This document shows positions 26,947-34,970 of a stretch of 64,000 nt of DNA, piece by piece (the stretch's first letter is position 1; each line of letters starts with the position of its first letter). The translations under genes were made by a program, and so were the position numbers. Location: the NCBI RefSeq assembly GCF_002741015.1, contig NZ_CP016618.1:496001-560000 (forward strand), given 5' to 3'. The notes below the pieces were generated by a model. It did not search any database and was not told the origin of the DNA. It was given only the letters and a program-made list of their open reading frames with translations. This DNA is from Microvirga ossetica. Lineage in GTDB: Bacteria > Pseudomonadota > Alphaproteobacteria > Rhizobiales > Beijerinckiaceae.

Positions 26947-27246
26947 TTACTTCTCGGCACAAATCAGCCAAAAGTTTGCATAGACGCAGGGCAGCGTTTC
27001 GGGTTCATCCCGCGGGCGCAATTCCCGGCCCCTATGCGTCCGATGAGTCCCCGCGTATGCAGGACCCACTTGGGCGCGAGGCTTCTCATGGAGACAATGC
27101 TGAAGTCCGGTGAAAGTAGAGTTCGCATTGCTCACATTCACGGAGCACCACCATGGATACATCTTGGCCTCCTTTGCCACAGCCGATCCAAGGTGGATGA
27201 AAGAAGCAATAGCGAGCGTGCCAAGGACGAGCATCAAATTCCGCAT
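26947..27246 (-). CDS. Small exported Cys-containing protein (DUF3551-like), 3' part probably decayed
   Basis: A clear signal peptide (MRNLMLVLGTLAIASFIHLG SAVA) is followed by MYPWWCSVNV and TFTGLQHCLHEK, which recall the YPWC..C..QC spacing of DUF3551 proteins found in large numbers in Bradyrhizobium/Methylobacterium. The usual second half with more cysteines is replaced by an Arg-rich tail, suggesting a frameshift near 27100. Periplasmic if made; function unknown. Confidence 0.5.
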   Translation of the reverse strand: MRNLMLVLGTLAIASFIHLGSAVAKEAKMYPWWCSVNVSNANSTFTGLQHCLHEKPRAQVGPAYAGTHRTHRGRELRPRDEPETLPCVYANFWLICAEK

Positions 27247-27450
27247 TTGTTTCTCCTGGTGTGGTGCCTGAACGAGATGTCGTCGGGATCAACGCGGGCC
27301 GCGTCAGATCTGGCTGGGGGCGACCGAAAGCACCGTCACGGCTATGATCGATCCGAGAGAGCCGATGCTGGTGGTCAGGGCGTCTGTCATGGTCAGGACA
27401 GCGGCATCTCAGCTTGCACCCGAGACATTGAGCCTCCTTGCGAGGCCTTT

Positions 27451-27534
27451 CCATGCCTCAACAGCCTCTGGCCCTGTGCCGCATGCCCGATCAGAACACG
27501 GCCTTCCGATGGATTGAAATCGCTTCAGAGAAGC
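27451..27534. repeat. Dispersed repeat, copy 1
   Basis: Shares about 65 aligned bases with 28131-28218 in the same orientation, including CCTGTGCCGCATG, CCGATCAG and GATGGATTG, then AAATCG-TTCA. It covers the last bases of the 33-aa microprotein gene. Confidence 0.6.
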
Positions 27535-27626
27535 AGCGGCAGATAAAGTATGCCAACCACGACTGTCAGTGCGAGCACTGCCGTGGCGGAGGCAAAGAAG
27601 GATCCTTGATCTTTGTTGCGGTCCAT
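27525..27626 (-). CDS. 33-aa single-pass membrane microprotein
   Basis: AGGATAA lies before ATG 27626. The product starts MDRNKDQGSFFASA and then is almost wholly hydrophobic (TAVLALTVVVGILYLPLLL). One membrane helix with no tail. No family recognised; the gene lies between two copies of a dispersed repeat. Confidence 0.5.
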   Translation of the reverse strand: MDRNKDQGSFFASATAVLALTVVVGILYLPLLL

Positions 27627-27704
27627 GGCTTTATCCTGGCTCGAAGGACGATAGTTCGGCCGTATATCTAGGTCACTGGTCAGTGGAACGGCGGAATATT
27701 CCGG

Positions 27705-28052
27705 CTACCGGCTTCCTGCGGCGCTCACGATCATCTCGACAGCGGCAGCCAATTCGTCATCGTCAAACTCGTGGCATCCGATGCTGTCGATGGAAACCCG
27801 ACTCGTCCCGTCGAAGACTTCGATCCAAAATGGCGGCAGGCCAAAAATGGCATCCTTTGGATACGTTTCACTCAGGTGGACTTCAAGTGGTCCGAGTCGC
27901 ATCACGACGGATCGCGAGTTGTCTGTATCCACGGCCTGAAACACGAGCCGAACATAGGCCTGGAAGATGCACTGTTCGATCTCATCGGCACAGAGATCGG
28001 ACAAGATGGGGTAGTCGACATATGCCTGCTTCGCAATCGCGTTGATGAACAT
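27705..28052 (-). CDS. Conserved-looking 115-aa cytoplasmic protein, unknown function
   Basis: Start taken at ATG 28052, with GGAAG at good distance; a TTG two codons upstream is also possible. The sequence is acidic, mixed alpha/beta (QAYVDYPILSDLCADEIEQC, VMRLGPLEVHLSET, PFWIEVFDGTSRVSIDSIG) and has no signal or membrane segment. Codon use is normal for the window. No family recognised. Confidence 0.65.
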   Translation of the reverse strand: MFINAIAKQAYVDYPILSDLCADEIEQCIFQAYVRLVFQAVDTDNSRSVVMRLGPLEVHLSETYPKDAIFGLPPFWIEVFDGTSRVSIDSIGCHEFDDDELAAAVEMIVSAAGSR

Positions 28053-28130
28053 TGTCAATACTTCCAGATGTGGGGCTTCAGACTAGCAGCACGGTTCAAG
28101 TGAGTTTCGAGTCGGTGTAGGGTATGATCG

Positions 28131-28218
28131 GCATGCCTTACCAGCCTCCGACCCTGTGCCGCATGACCGATCAGCACATGGCTTTCTGATGGATTGGAAC
28201 CCGGATTGAAATCGTTTC
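28131..28218. repeat. Dispersed repeat, copy 2
   Basis: Counterpart of 27451-27534. It has an extra GAACCCGGATT-like insertion, which creates a GATTGAAA-TCG-TTTCAATC palindrome at its end. Confidence 0.6.
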
Positions 28219-28250
28219 AATCTCCGGCAGGTGGATCCTGCCGTGCCCCC

Positions 28251-28667
28251 TTATGCGGCAAGTCGCTCCTCGTCGCGTTCGGTGTGGCTCGATACCTCCG
28301 ATGACTGGTTCTGGGCCATGATGCCCCGCATGGTGTCGAGCACGGCAGTCGGTGACGGATCTTTGAGAATGATATGCCCTTGGGCTGAGACCCTCGCTTG
28401 CGAGGCGGCAATCACGGCACCCCGATTGGGATGACTATCGTGATATTCATCGGCCAGAATCCAGCCATCGATTAGGCCCGGCAGAGTTGCACGGCTGAAG
28501 AGCCAGTCAATGGGGCGGTCCCAATCCCTCAGGAAGTGGAAGGCCTGCGCGCCGGATCCTGTCGCAACGACATCAAGATTCCTGGCCCGTAGTTCCAGTG
28601 CGAGTCGCTTCAGAAACAGCGGGTTGGTATCGACGAGGAGGATGCGTTTCTGCTCAGTTTTATTCAT
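28251..28667 (-). CDS. Stand-alone receiver-domain protein lacking the phosphoacceptor Asp (copy 1)
   Basis: GGGAGGCAG precedes ATG 28667, fixing a 138-residue protein. It is a single receiver domain: ILLVDTNPLFLKRL (first strand and acidic pocket, one Asp lost), then DWLFSRATLPGLIDGW where the phosphoacceptor position is Arg59, then HIILKDPSP with the conserved Lys. The sequence aligns without gaps through that region with the protein at 37211, which has the same Asp-to-Arg change. It probably acts as a phosphorylation-independent binding partner. No output domain. A 20-residue polar tail follows the receiver. Confidence 0.8.
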   Translation of the reverse strand: MNKTEQKRILLVDTNPLFLKRLALELRARNLDVVATGSGAQAFHFLRDWDRPIDWLFSRATLPGLIDGWILADEYHDSHPNRGAVIAASQARVSAQGHIILKDPSPTAVLDTMRGIMAQNQSSEVSSHTERDEERLAA

Positions 28668-29096
28668 AGCTGCCTCCCGATGCCAAATCAGATTTCTGGA
28701 ACGCCCCGATGGAATTTCCGTACAACCTGTCAGTAACCGAAAATTACCATTTCCCGTTGCCGGATCTCCATTACACTTGCAGACGTGCCGATAGTCGGGG
28801 GGTTCAGGAGACCTATACTTTGGGTTGGAGTCGTTCGTACTATACAGTGCCCAATGTGGCCTTCGCTCGGATTCTTGTTGATTGATGGCGGTCCACGCCA
28901 CTTGGATGGCCGCCATGGGACCAACCAGTATCGTCGCCCGCCCCGTCAGTTTCCCGCGAGTGCCCTTGGCACAGCGGCGACCCGCAATCGCCGCGCGTCC
29001 GTTCAAGCTCAGGTCAAAGTCGCCTTATTAGGCCGGGTTAGCGCTTGAACTCATGGCGCCTGGAAGCGTTTTGCTGGTCCCGTTGAAGGAGGAGCC
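28668..29096. other. 429-bp region upstream of the receiver gene, no gene recognised
   Basis: Open frames on both strands are short and lack start signals. It should contain the promoter of the minus-strand receiver gene; no consensus was recognised. It ends at an IS5 remnant. Confidence 0.35.
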
Positions 29097-29400
29097 ATGC
29101 TACGGACACGCAATGGGCAATGCTGGAGCCACTGGTGGAGCAGTGCCGTCCGAAGGGCAAGACACCGCCGCAGGATCTCCGTCGTACGCTCGAGGCCATC
29201 CTCTGGCGTCATGAGAACGGCGCCAAGTGGCGCTCTATCCCCGCTGAGCTGGGTCCCTGATGGCGGGCGGCTCAGACCTTCATTCGCTGGGCTCGCCTGG
29301 AGGTCTGGGAGCGTCTGCTGAACTTGGTGCAGGAGCACGGATTCCAGCTCGGAATGACGTTCCTCGATGGCACCAGCGTGCGCGCTCATCAGAAGGCGGC
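29097..29400 (+). mobile_element. IS5-family (IS427-like) transposase remnant
   Basis: One frame reads TDTQWAMLEPLVEQCRPKGK, then TLEAILWRHENGAKWRSIP, an in-frame TGA where Trp is expected (GPW), then RWARLEVWERLLNLVQEHG and MTFLDGTSVRAHQKAAG. The first catalytic Asp region survives, the rest is gone. The ATG at 29097 is one base out of frame with it. A different subgroup from the other IS5 copies here. Confidence 0.75.
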
Positions 29401-29554
29401 CGGGTGCTTATGCCGACATCATGCCTGCCAAAATGCTGAAGCGATATACGTTTGTATATATTGCAGCACCATCGGTGCTACATCGTCCTGCCTCACGTAG
29501 AATGGATTGGCGCGCCACTTCCAGCAATAGTGGGATCAACAGCAGGAGGTTTCC

Positions 29555-29686
29555 ATGACCCTCACTATCCTTGATCCGCGCTCCGGCCAGAAAGTGACCC
29601 TCTGGTTCGAGGACATCCCAGCGGTTCGGCAGCCTGCCCCCGCGATAGTCACTACCGATCCGCGGTTCGCCGCCAGGAAGCCGTGA
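29555..29686 (+). CDS. 43-aa small protein, unknown function
   Basis: AGGAGGT is placed ideally before ATG 29555. The product (MTLTILDPRSGQKVTLWFED, then IPAVRQPAPAIVTTDPRF) is soluble, with two short predicted strands and a Pro-rich tail. The strong ribosome site argues for real translation. A small AGCACC-ATC-GGTGCT hairpin lies about 60-75 bp upstream. Confidence 0.55.
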   Translation: MTLTILDPRSGQKVTLWFEDIPAVRQPAPAIVTTDPRFAARKP

Positions 29687-29745
29687 TGAAACGATATCGA
29701 CCCGTTGACGCCTGGCTTTAAGGAATTGTGGCGGGATGACCAGGT

Positions 29746-30021
29746 ATGTTCAAGATTGAAGGAAGTTCACTCGACCCCTCCGCGGGAACGTCGACCCACG
29801 CCGCCAATCAACACGAAGACCTAAAAAGTCTCTGTTTTGATACTTCTGCCCTGAAAAGGCGTATCACGAACCAGATTATACTGATTCAGGAGTTATCTTG
29901 GGAAGCGCAGGATACAACCAGTGCCAAGGAAGCCCTTCGCACTATGCAGGAAGCTCTTGAAGGCTGGTGTGCTCATCGCGACCTGATCCTCAAGCTCCAC
30001 GCCTCAGGAAAGACGGGCTAG
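29746..30021 (+). CDS. 91-aa helical protein, unknown function
   Basis: The sequence is mostly amphipathic helix (ALKRRITNQIILIQELSWEA, AKEALRTMQEALEGWCAHRD LILKLH) after a polar N-terminus. No signal or membrane segment. It follows the 43-aa gene by 59 bp and is followed 38 bp later by a good hairpin, so the two may form one transcript. Confidence 0.55.
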   Translation: MFKIEGSSLDPSAGTSTHAANQHEDLKSLCFDTSALKRRITNQIILIQELSWEAQDTTSAKEALRTMQEALEGWCAHRDLILKLHASGKTG

Positions 30022-30059
30022 TTCATCAAGCAGATGTTTACCGTCCTAATGAGCCATAC

Positions 30060-30100
30060 AACAGAACCCCGTTCGGCTCTACCCCGGGCGGGGTTCTGTT
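30060..30100 (+). terminator. Hairpin, probable terminator
   Basis: AACAGAACCCCG pairs perfectly with CGGGGTTCTGTT across a 17-base loop (12-bp stem). There is no long T-run after it. Being nearly symmetric it could act in both directions. Confidence 0.55.
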
Positions 30101-30380
30101 GCGAGGCTCTTGATGAAGCGAAGGAAGCAGGGGTGGAGAAACAGAGGTCGCTCAATTACAACATGACACTGTTGGTCAGAACAATTGGGCAAAGACGAAT
30201 GGTACGCGCGTAGCCGTACGGTTGGAGCGTTGCTCGCGTGAGTTCGGGCAAGCCACCGTCAGGAATTCACCAGCGAGCCAACAAAAACGCCTCCACGCAC
30301 CAAGGGTTCAAGCCCTAACAGGCCTTAGCCGTCTCCTGCCCTAAGAGGCGTGGCGGGTCTCCCCCGCATCAGCTAACGTC

Positions 30381-31349
30381 GTGCCGCTCTTGTCAATGTA
30401 TCGGTCGCAGGTACATCACATTCCGAGGCAGCGACACCGGGTGGCAAACTGGGCGGAGTATGATGCGGGTCTGCGTCAGAGGGGCAGTCTGACGATCTGG
30501 TTTACCGAGCAAGCCATTGCGGCGTGGCAGGCCAAACCTCGTACGACACGCGGTGGTCAGTCCCACTATTCGTCGCGGGCAATCAAGACGGCGTTGACCC
30601 TGCGGGCGGTATTCCGGCTGGCGCTGCGCCAGACCGAAGGGCTAATCGGCTCGATCCTCCAACTCCTCGGTCTGGATCTTGCGGTGCCGGATCACTCGAC
30701 CCTGAGCCGCCGCGCTGAAACCTTGGAGGTGCCACGGTCGCAGTCATACACCGGGCCCGTTCACCTGCTGGTGGACAGCACAGGCCTGCGGCTCTGTGGA
30801 CCCGGTGAGTGGCTGGTTGAGAAGCACGGCACCCGCAGGCGCCGTTCCTGGCGCAAGCTGCACATCGGGGTCGATGCTGACACTGGACGGATCCACGCCG
30901 CAGACCTGACGACCAGCGATGTCGATGATGGCTCGCAAGTTAAACCCTTGCTCGACCAGATCACAGCTCCACTCGCCTCGTTTATCGGCGATGGAGCCTA
31001 CGATCAAGCTGACATCTACGGCACCGTTGGCAAGCGCGATCCTGATGCCCAGATGATCATTCCACCACAATCAACGGCAGTGCTGAGCGAGGATGTAGAG
31101 ACCACGCCGACCGAGCGGGATCGGCTTCTCCAAAGCATCGCCGAGCGTGGACGCATGGGTTGGCAGACCAGGTTAGGGTACACTCGCCGAGCCCTGGTGG
31201 AATCAGCTATCAGCCGCCTTAAACGAGTGATCGGGGGCAGCTTACGTGCGCGAACGGAACCCCGCCGCGCCACCGAGGTCGCCATCGCGGTTCATGCCCT
31301 CAACCACATGCTTGAGCTTGGACACCCGAAATCTGTCCCCATTGCTTAA
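30381..31349 (+). mobile_element. IS5-family transposase, apparently intact
   Basis: A 322-residue DDE transposase; ATG 30399 may be the real start. The N-terminal part has NWAEYDAGLRQRGSL and QTEGLIGSIL. The catalytic core shows VDSTGLRL (first Asp), IGDGAYDQADIY (second Asp) and the RRALVESAISRLKRVIGG motif (Glu). Terminal inverted repeats could not be identified by eye. Fragments of related copies occur at 13465 and 26637, and a more distant relative at 38906, so this copy may be the local source. Confidence 0.85.
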
Positions 31350-31429
31350 ATTCAGCCCATGGATGCTCTCAATGTGTGTATAATCCGATCCGTGCAACAA
31401 AGCGGCGCTGACCTCCAGGAGGCAGCGTG

Positions 31430-32326
31430 TCAAGGTTCCCTCATCTCGACCGCAAGAAAATCGATGAAACGGCGCACGGCGGGCAGGAGCCCGCGGCGGG
31501 ACGGAAAGACCGCATGAATGATGCCCCTCGGCGGCGACCAGCCAGGCAGCAACACCTCCAGGTTCCCGCAAGCGAGGTCCCCCGCCAGGATGTAGTCCGG
31601 CAGTTGCGCAATGCCGACACCGTCCAGCACGGCTTGGCGCAAGGTCATCATCTCGTCGGTGGTCAGTCGGGGCTGATGGGGCACCGCTTTCACCGTTCCG
31701 TCCGGCCCGATCAGCCGCCATGCGTGCTCGCCGCCGACCAAGCTGAAGCCCAAGCTCTCGAAGCGCGGCAGGTCGGCTGGCGACTGGGGGCGGCCCAGCC
31801 GGTCGAGCAGTGCCGCGCTCCCGACCAGCAGCAGGGTACTTTCTCCCAGCACTTTCATAATCAGATCGGAACTCTCCAACGGCGGCATCCGGACCCGGAG
31901 CGCCACGTCGAAGCCCTCCTCGATCACGTCGACGCGCCTGTTCGTCACCTCGTAGTGGATCCGCACACGCGGATGCTCTGCGAGGAAGCGCGAAACCAGC
32001 GGTGCCACGGTGGTCAGGCTGAGCATCATCGGGCAACTCACCCGAATGAGTCCCTGCGGCTCGGCTTGGACGCGCTCGACCGCCTCCTGCGCCGCCTCGG
32101 CCTCGGCCACCATGGCAAGGCAGTGCCGATGGTAGTCCTGCCCGATCTCGGTCACGACGAAGCGGCGGGTCGAGCGCTGAAGCAGCCGCACGCCGAGCCG
32201 CTCCTCCAGCAGCGCCACGCGTCGGCTCAGGGTTGACTTGGGAATGCCGAGCACCCGGCCGGCGGGCGCGAAGCCCTTGTGCTCCACCACCTTGGCGAAG
32301 AAGTAGAGGTCGTTGAGATCCTGCAT
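31430..32326 (-). CDS. LysR-family transcriptional regulator
   Basis: A 298-residue LysR regulator from ATG 32326 (the in-frame ATG at 32368 would put coding sequence across the operator-like palindrome). The HTH reads MQDLNDLYFFAKVVEHKGFA, then LGIPKSTLSRRVALLEERLG; the rest is the periplasmic-binding-protein-like effector domain. It is transcribed away from an FMN azoreductase gene and a pirin gene. Divergent LysR-azoreductase-pirin sets are common in proteobacteria and respond to quinones or electrophiles, so autoregulation plus activation of the pair is likely. Confidence 0.9.
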   Translation of the reverse strand: MQDLNDLYFFAKVVEHKGFAPAGRVLGIPKSTLSRRVALLEERLGVRLLQRSTRRFVVTEIGQDYHRHCLAMVAEAEAAQEAVERVQAEPQGLIRVSCPMMLSLTTVAPLVSRFLAEHPRVRIHYEVTNRRVDVIEEGFDVALRVRMPPLESSDLIMKVLGESTLLLVGSAALLDRLGRPQSPADLPRFESLGFSLVGGEHAWRLIGPDGTVKAVPHQPRLTTDEMMTLRQAVLDGVGIAQLPDYILAGDLACGNLEVLLPGWSPPRGIIHAVFPSRRGLLPAVRRFIDFLAVEMREP

Positions 32327-32340
32327 GGCCGCCCACCGTC

Positions 32341-32356
32341 GTTCCATTATTGGAAC
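32341..32356. promoter_or_regulatory. Operator-like palindrome between lysR and azoR
   Basis: GTTCCA-TTAT-TGGAAC is a perfect inverted repeat of the T-N11-A type bound by LysR proteins, 15 bp from the regulator's start and about 100 bp from the azoreductase start. Confidence 0.6.
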
Positions 32357-32454
32357 AGTGAGTGCCATGGATGCCTCCTAATGGCAACGTCGTTCGACAG
32401 CTATGTTCGGTGGGACAGCAAGGACGGCCCTTTGGACCAGTCCCGGAGGATCCC

Positions 32455-33090
32455 ATGATCAAGACGCTTCTTCACATCGACTCCAGCGCCCTCGGCGACT
32501 TGTCCACCTCACGCAAGCTGACCGCCTCCATTGTGAGCGCCTGGCAGCAGGCCGACCCTCACCTTCTGGTCACCTATCGCGATCTGGCGGCCGCGCCCCC
32601 GGCCCACCTAACTGGGCGCGTGATGATGGCCATGCGCTCCCGCGACCTGACGGGCCTGAGCGACGAGGAGCGGGTGCAGATTGCGCTCTCGGACGAGCTG
32701 GTCGAGGAGTTCCTCGCCGCCGACGCGGTCGTGATCGGGGCGCCCATGTACAACTTCAGCCTGCCGACACCGCTCAAGGCCTGGATCGACCGCATCGCTC
32801 AGGCCGGCCGCACTTTCAAGTACACCGAATCCGGCCCGGTGGGGCTCGCCGGGGGCAAGCGCGTGGTGATCGCCTCCTCGCGGGGTGGGATGTACGCCGG
32901 CACGCCCCTGGAGGCCGCCCTCGACCATCAGGAGGCCTACCTGCGTGGTGTGCTCGGCTTCACAGGCATCACTGACCTGGCCATCATTCGCGCCGAGGGC
33001 ACCAGCAAAGGGCCTGAGGCCGTGGAACAAGCGATGATCTCGGCGCATGAGCAGATCGACCGCCTGTTCGTTACTTCGCTAGCGGCCTGA
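32455..33090 (+). CDS. azoR: FMN-dependent NADH-azoreductase (quinone reductase)
   Basis: GGAGGAT precedes ATG 32455, giving 211 residues. It matches the AzoR/flavodoxin-like family: LLHIDSSALGDLSTSRKLT (FMN phosphate loop), VVIGAPMYNFSLPTPLKAWI DRI (flavin-binding) and ASSRGGMYAG. AzoR reduces azo dyes and, more relevantly, quinones by two electrons using NADH in the cytoplasm. The downstream pirin gene starts 17 bp later, so the two are cotranscribed. Confidence 0.92.
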   Translation: MIKTLLHIDSSALGDLSTSRKLTASIVSAWQQADPHLLVTYRDLAAAPPAHLTGRVMMAMRSRDLTGLSDEERVQIALSDELVEEFLAADAVVIGAPMYNFSLPTPLKAWIDRIAQAGRTFKYTESGPVGLAGGKRVVIASSRGGMYAGTPLEAALDHQEAYLRGVLGFTGITDLAIIRAEGTSKGPEAVEQAMISAHEQIDRLFVTSLAA

Positions 33091-33107
33091 GGTTCAGGAG
33101 GAAAGGC

Positions 33108-33896
33108 ATGCTCTACAAGGCCGAAAGAACACCCGTGGTGATCGACCAGGGCAAGTTCGTCGTCCACGCTGCCATGCCGGGGCTCAACATCCCCGGCCAT
33201 CCTGACCATGGTTATGGCCCACTCGCGCTGATTGCCGAGTCGTTCATGGCTCCCGACACTTGGATCACGATGCACGAGCACGTGCAGGACGAGATCATCT
33301 CCTATGTGCCCCATGGCGTCATGCGGCACGATGACCGCACGACGGGCAAGCTCATCACCGACCCGGACCACCTCATGGTCATGAATGCGGGCCGCAGCTT
33401 CTGGCACGAGGAGCGCACGCTCGCCGGGGACCCGCCGCTTCGGATGTTGCAGATCTTCGTGCGGCCGCACACGCTTGATCTGGAGCGTCGCATCCAGCAT
33501 GGACCGCTGGCGACTCCCGAGCCCAACCGGTGGCGGCATCTCGTCGGTCCGGAAGGGGGCGCTGCTCCGTTCGTCGTGCGCAACGACATCGACCTCCACG
33601 ACATCCGTTTGGAGGCAGGCGCATCGACGGCGCTTCCACATAGGCCAGGGTCGAGCCGATATTTCTTTGTTTATGCCGGCATGGTCGAGGCGGAAGGCAC
33701 GCGGTTCAACCAAGGCGAGAGCGGATTGACAACCGACCCGGCCGAGTTGGTCCTTCGGGCCGTTGAACCTGCGCTCGTCGTGGCGTTCGTGATCAACCCC
33801 GAGGCCCGGATCACGCGGGGCGGCACGATTGGGGACGGCGCCGTTCGATTTCTGACCAAGACTGCGCAGCGTTCGGCAGCCGGGTTCACCTCCTAG
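33108..33896 (+). CDS. Pirin-family bicupin protein
   Basis: A 262-residue two-cupin protein. The N-terminal barrel keeps the pirin metal pattern: MHEHVQDEIISYV with His and Glu ligands and a following His in the NAGRSFWHEERT region. Bacterial pirins include quercetin 2,3-dioxygenases and redox-sensing cofactors. It forms a bicistron with azoR (AGGAGG precedes the ATG), suggesting quinone/flavonoid response. Confidence 0.85.
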   Translation: MLYKAERTPVVIDQGKFVVHAAMPGLNIPGHPDHGYGPLALIAESFMAPDTWITMHEHVQDEIISYVPHGVMRHDDRTTGKLITDPDHLMVMNAGRSFWHEERTLAGDPPLRMLQIFVRPHTLDLERRIQHGPLATPEPNRWRHLVGPEGGAAPFVVRNDIDLHDIRLEAGASTALPHRPGSSRYFFVYAGMVEAEGTRFNQGESGLTTDPAELVLRAVEPALVVAFVINPEARITRGGTIGDGAVRFLTKTAQRSAAGFTS

Positions 33897-34619
33897 CGAA
33901 GCAAGGCGGTCCGTCAGGATGGCCGCCATAGCTTTGCCTTACCCTGTCGTCCATTCTGCCTCATCGGAGGGGACCAGATCGCGAAGGTTTAGGTCAAACC
34001 AGGAAGTCGAGCGAACTAGGGGCCGGAACAAGAAGTGTTTCTGTTGACACGATTAGATAGAACGGACCGACAACAAGGCTTGCGAACTGACCACTCAACG
34101 TGAAGCACGATGATGCTCACGTCGATCGGATACCTGTTCGAAACTATTGCGTGAACCCGCTTTCTCGAACCTATCCGGACAACAACGCTCCTCACAGGCG
34201 ACACTTTGAGAAGCAGTGCCCTTCTCTAGCAATTGTTGAGTCATGCATATGGCGTAGAAGCCAAAGTCAAAGCTGTATTCAGCTATTGCGGCGGTCTCTT
34301 CTTCGGTTCCTGAGGCCACGTTCTTGCTACGTACTCCGTTACCGTGTGTTTGAGAGCAGCTCTTGCTCCGACCCCGGCAAGCCAGTTCCCGTCCGCGTTG
34401 CTTGAACCCTCTCATCGTGGCTCAGGTTGACTTCCCGAAACCTCCATGCACCAACGTCGAACGCATCTGCACGTCGGTCGAGTTCGTCATATCCACGCTT
34501 GATTCAGGCAGACGATTCTCAGGAAGTTGATCACGGCTGGATCGTCGGTGTTGCGGCAGAACACAACCTAGGTTCTGAGGCGCATCGTACTGCTGAAGCT
34601 GGGTCTGTAAATCACGTGC
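33897..34619. other. 723-bp region without an intact gene
   Basis: Lower GC than its neighbours and full of short frames with no start signals. It ends in the fragment of a LysR gene (34620-34673), so it may contain the decayed body of that regulator, but no recognisable LysR effector domain was seen. Confidence 0.35.
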
Positions 34620-34673
34620 TCAACGCAATTCCTCGACGGTCGTGACGAAGTACAGGGACTGACGCAGGTCCAT
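34620..34673 (-). pseudogene. LysR regulator, first 17 residues only
   Basis: ATG 34673 begins MDLRQSLYFVTTVEELR and stops at TGA. The peptide is the canonical LysR N-terminus (MDLRQLRYFV.V.EE). The HTH that should follow is lost. The start codon lies directly next to conserved element A. Confidence 0.55.
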
Positions 34674-34674
34674 T

Positions 34675-34718
34675 GATATGTTTCCCCAATCGTGAATCCT
34701 AGTACAATATATTGGACC
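34675..34718 (-). promoter_or_regulatory. Conserved 44-nt element, copy A
   Basis: Minus-strand GGTCCAATATATTG, 13 bases, GATTGG, then ATATC. The same two blocks with identical spacing occur at 55264-55307 and 63711-63754. The outer block contains the palindrome CAATATATTG, and CCAAT faces ATTGG across the element, as in LysR operators. It lies between a LysR remnant and a divergent small gene. Confidence 0.65.
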
Positions 34719-34733
34719 CAGGATAATTCGGCA

Positions 34734-34952
34734 ATGTATGCACTGGTGGCAGTCCACATGGATGCGGAGACCAGAATGCTGCTGCAACCTAACCGCTTGA
34801 TGCTGACCGGCATTCTGCCGATCGGCTATCACAGCAAGGCCATACCAAACGAAGAGCTTGAGGCCCGGTCGGTCCGCACGATCACTCACATTGTCAACCG
34901 GTTGCGGACTGCGCCGCGGGTCCGCGCGGTGGCGGCGGCCACAAGCCATTGA
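34734..34952 (+). CDS. Possible 72-aa protein upstream of the patatin gene
   Basis: ATG 34734 has AGGATAA at suitable distance. Product: MYALVAVHMDAETRMLLQPN, then ILPIGYHSKAIPNEELEARS and a basic tail. No family recognised. It ends 18 bp before the patatin start and begins just outside element A, so it could be the target gene of that element. Confidence 0.35.
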   Translation: MYALVAVHMDAETRMLLQPNRLMLTGILPIGYHSKAIPNEELEARSVRTITHIVNRLRTAPRVRAVAAATSH

Positions 34953-34970
34953 GGCGAAGGAACACCTGCC

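Noticed and set aside
31242..32462. 406-codon minus-strand open frame
   Set aside because: Overlaps the LysR gene in another frame and reads as Gly/Arg/Pro-rich shadow; no domain.
32937..33929. 330-codon minus-strand frame opposite azoR and pirin
   Set aside because: Antisense shadow of two well-supported genes.
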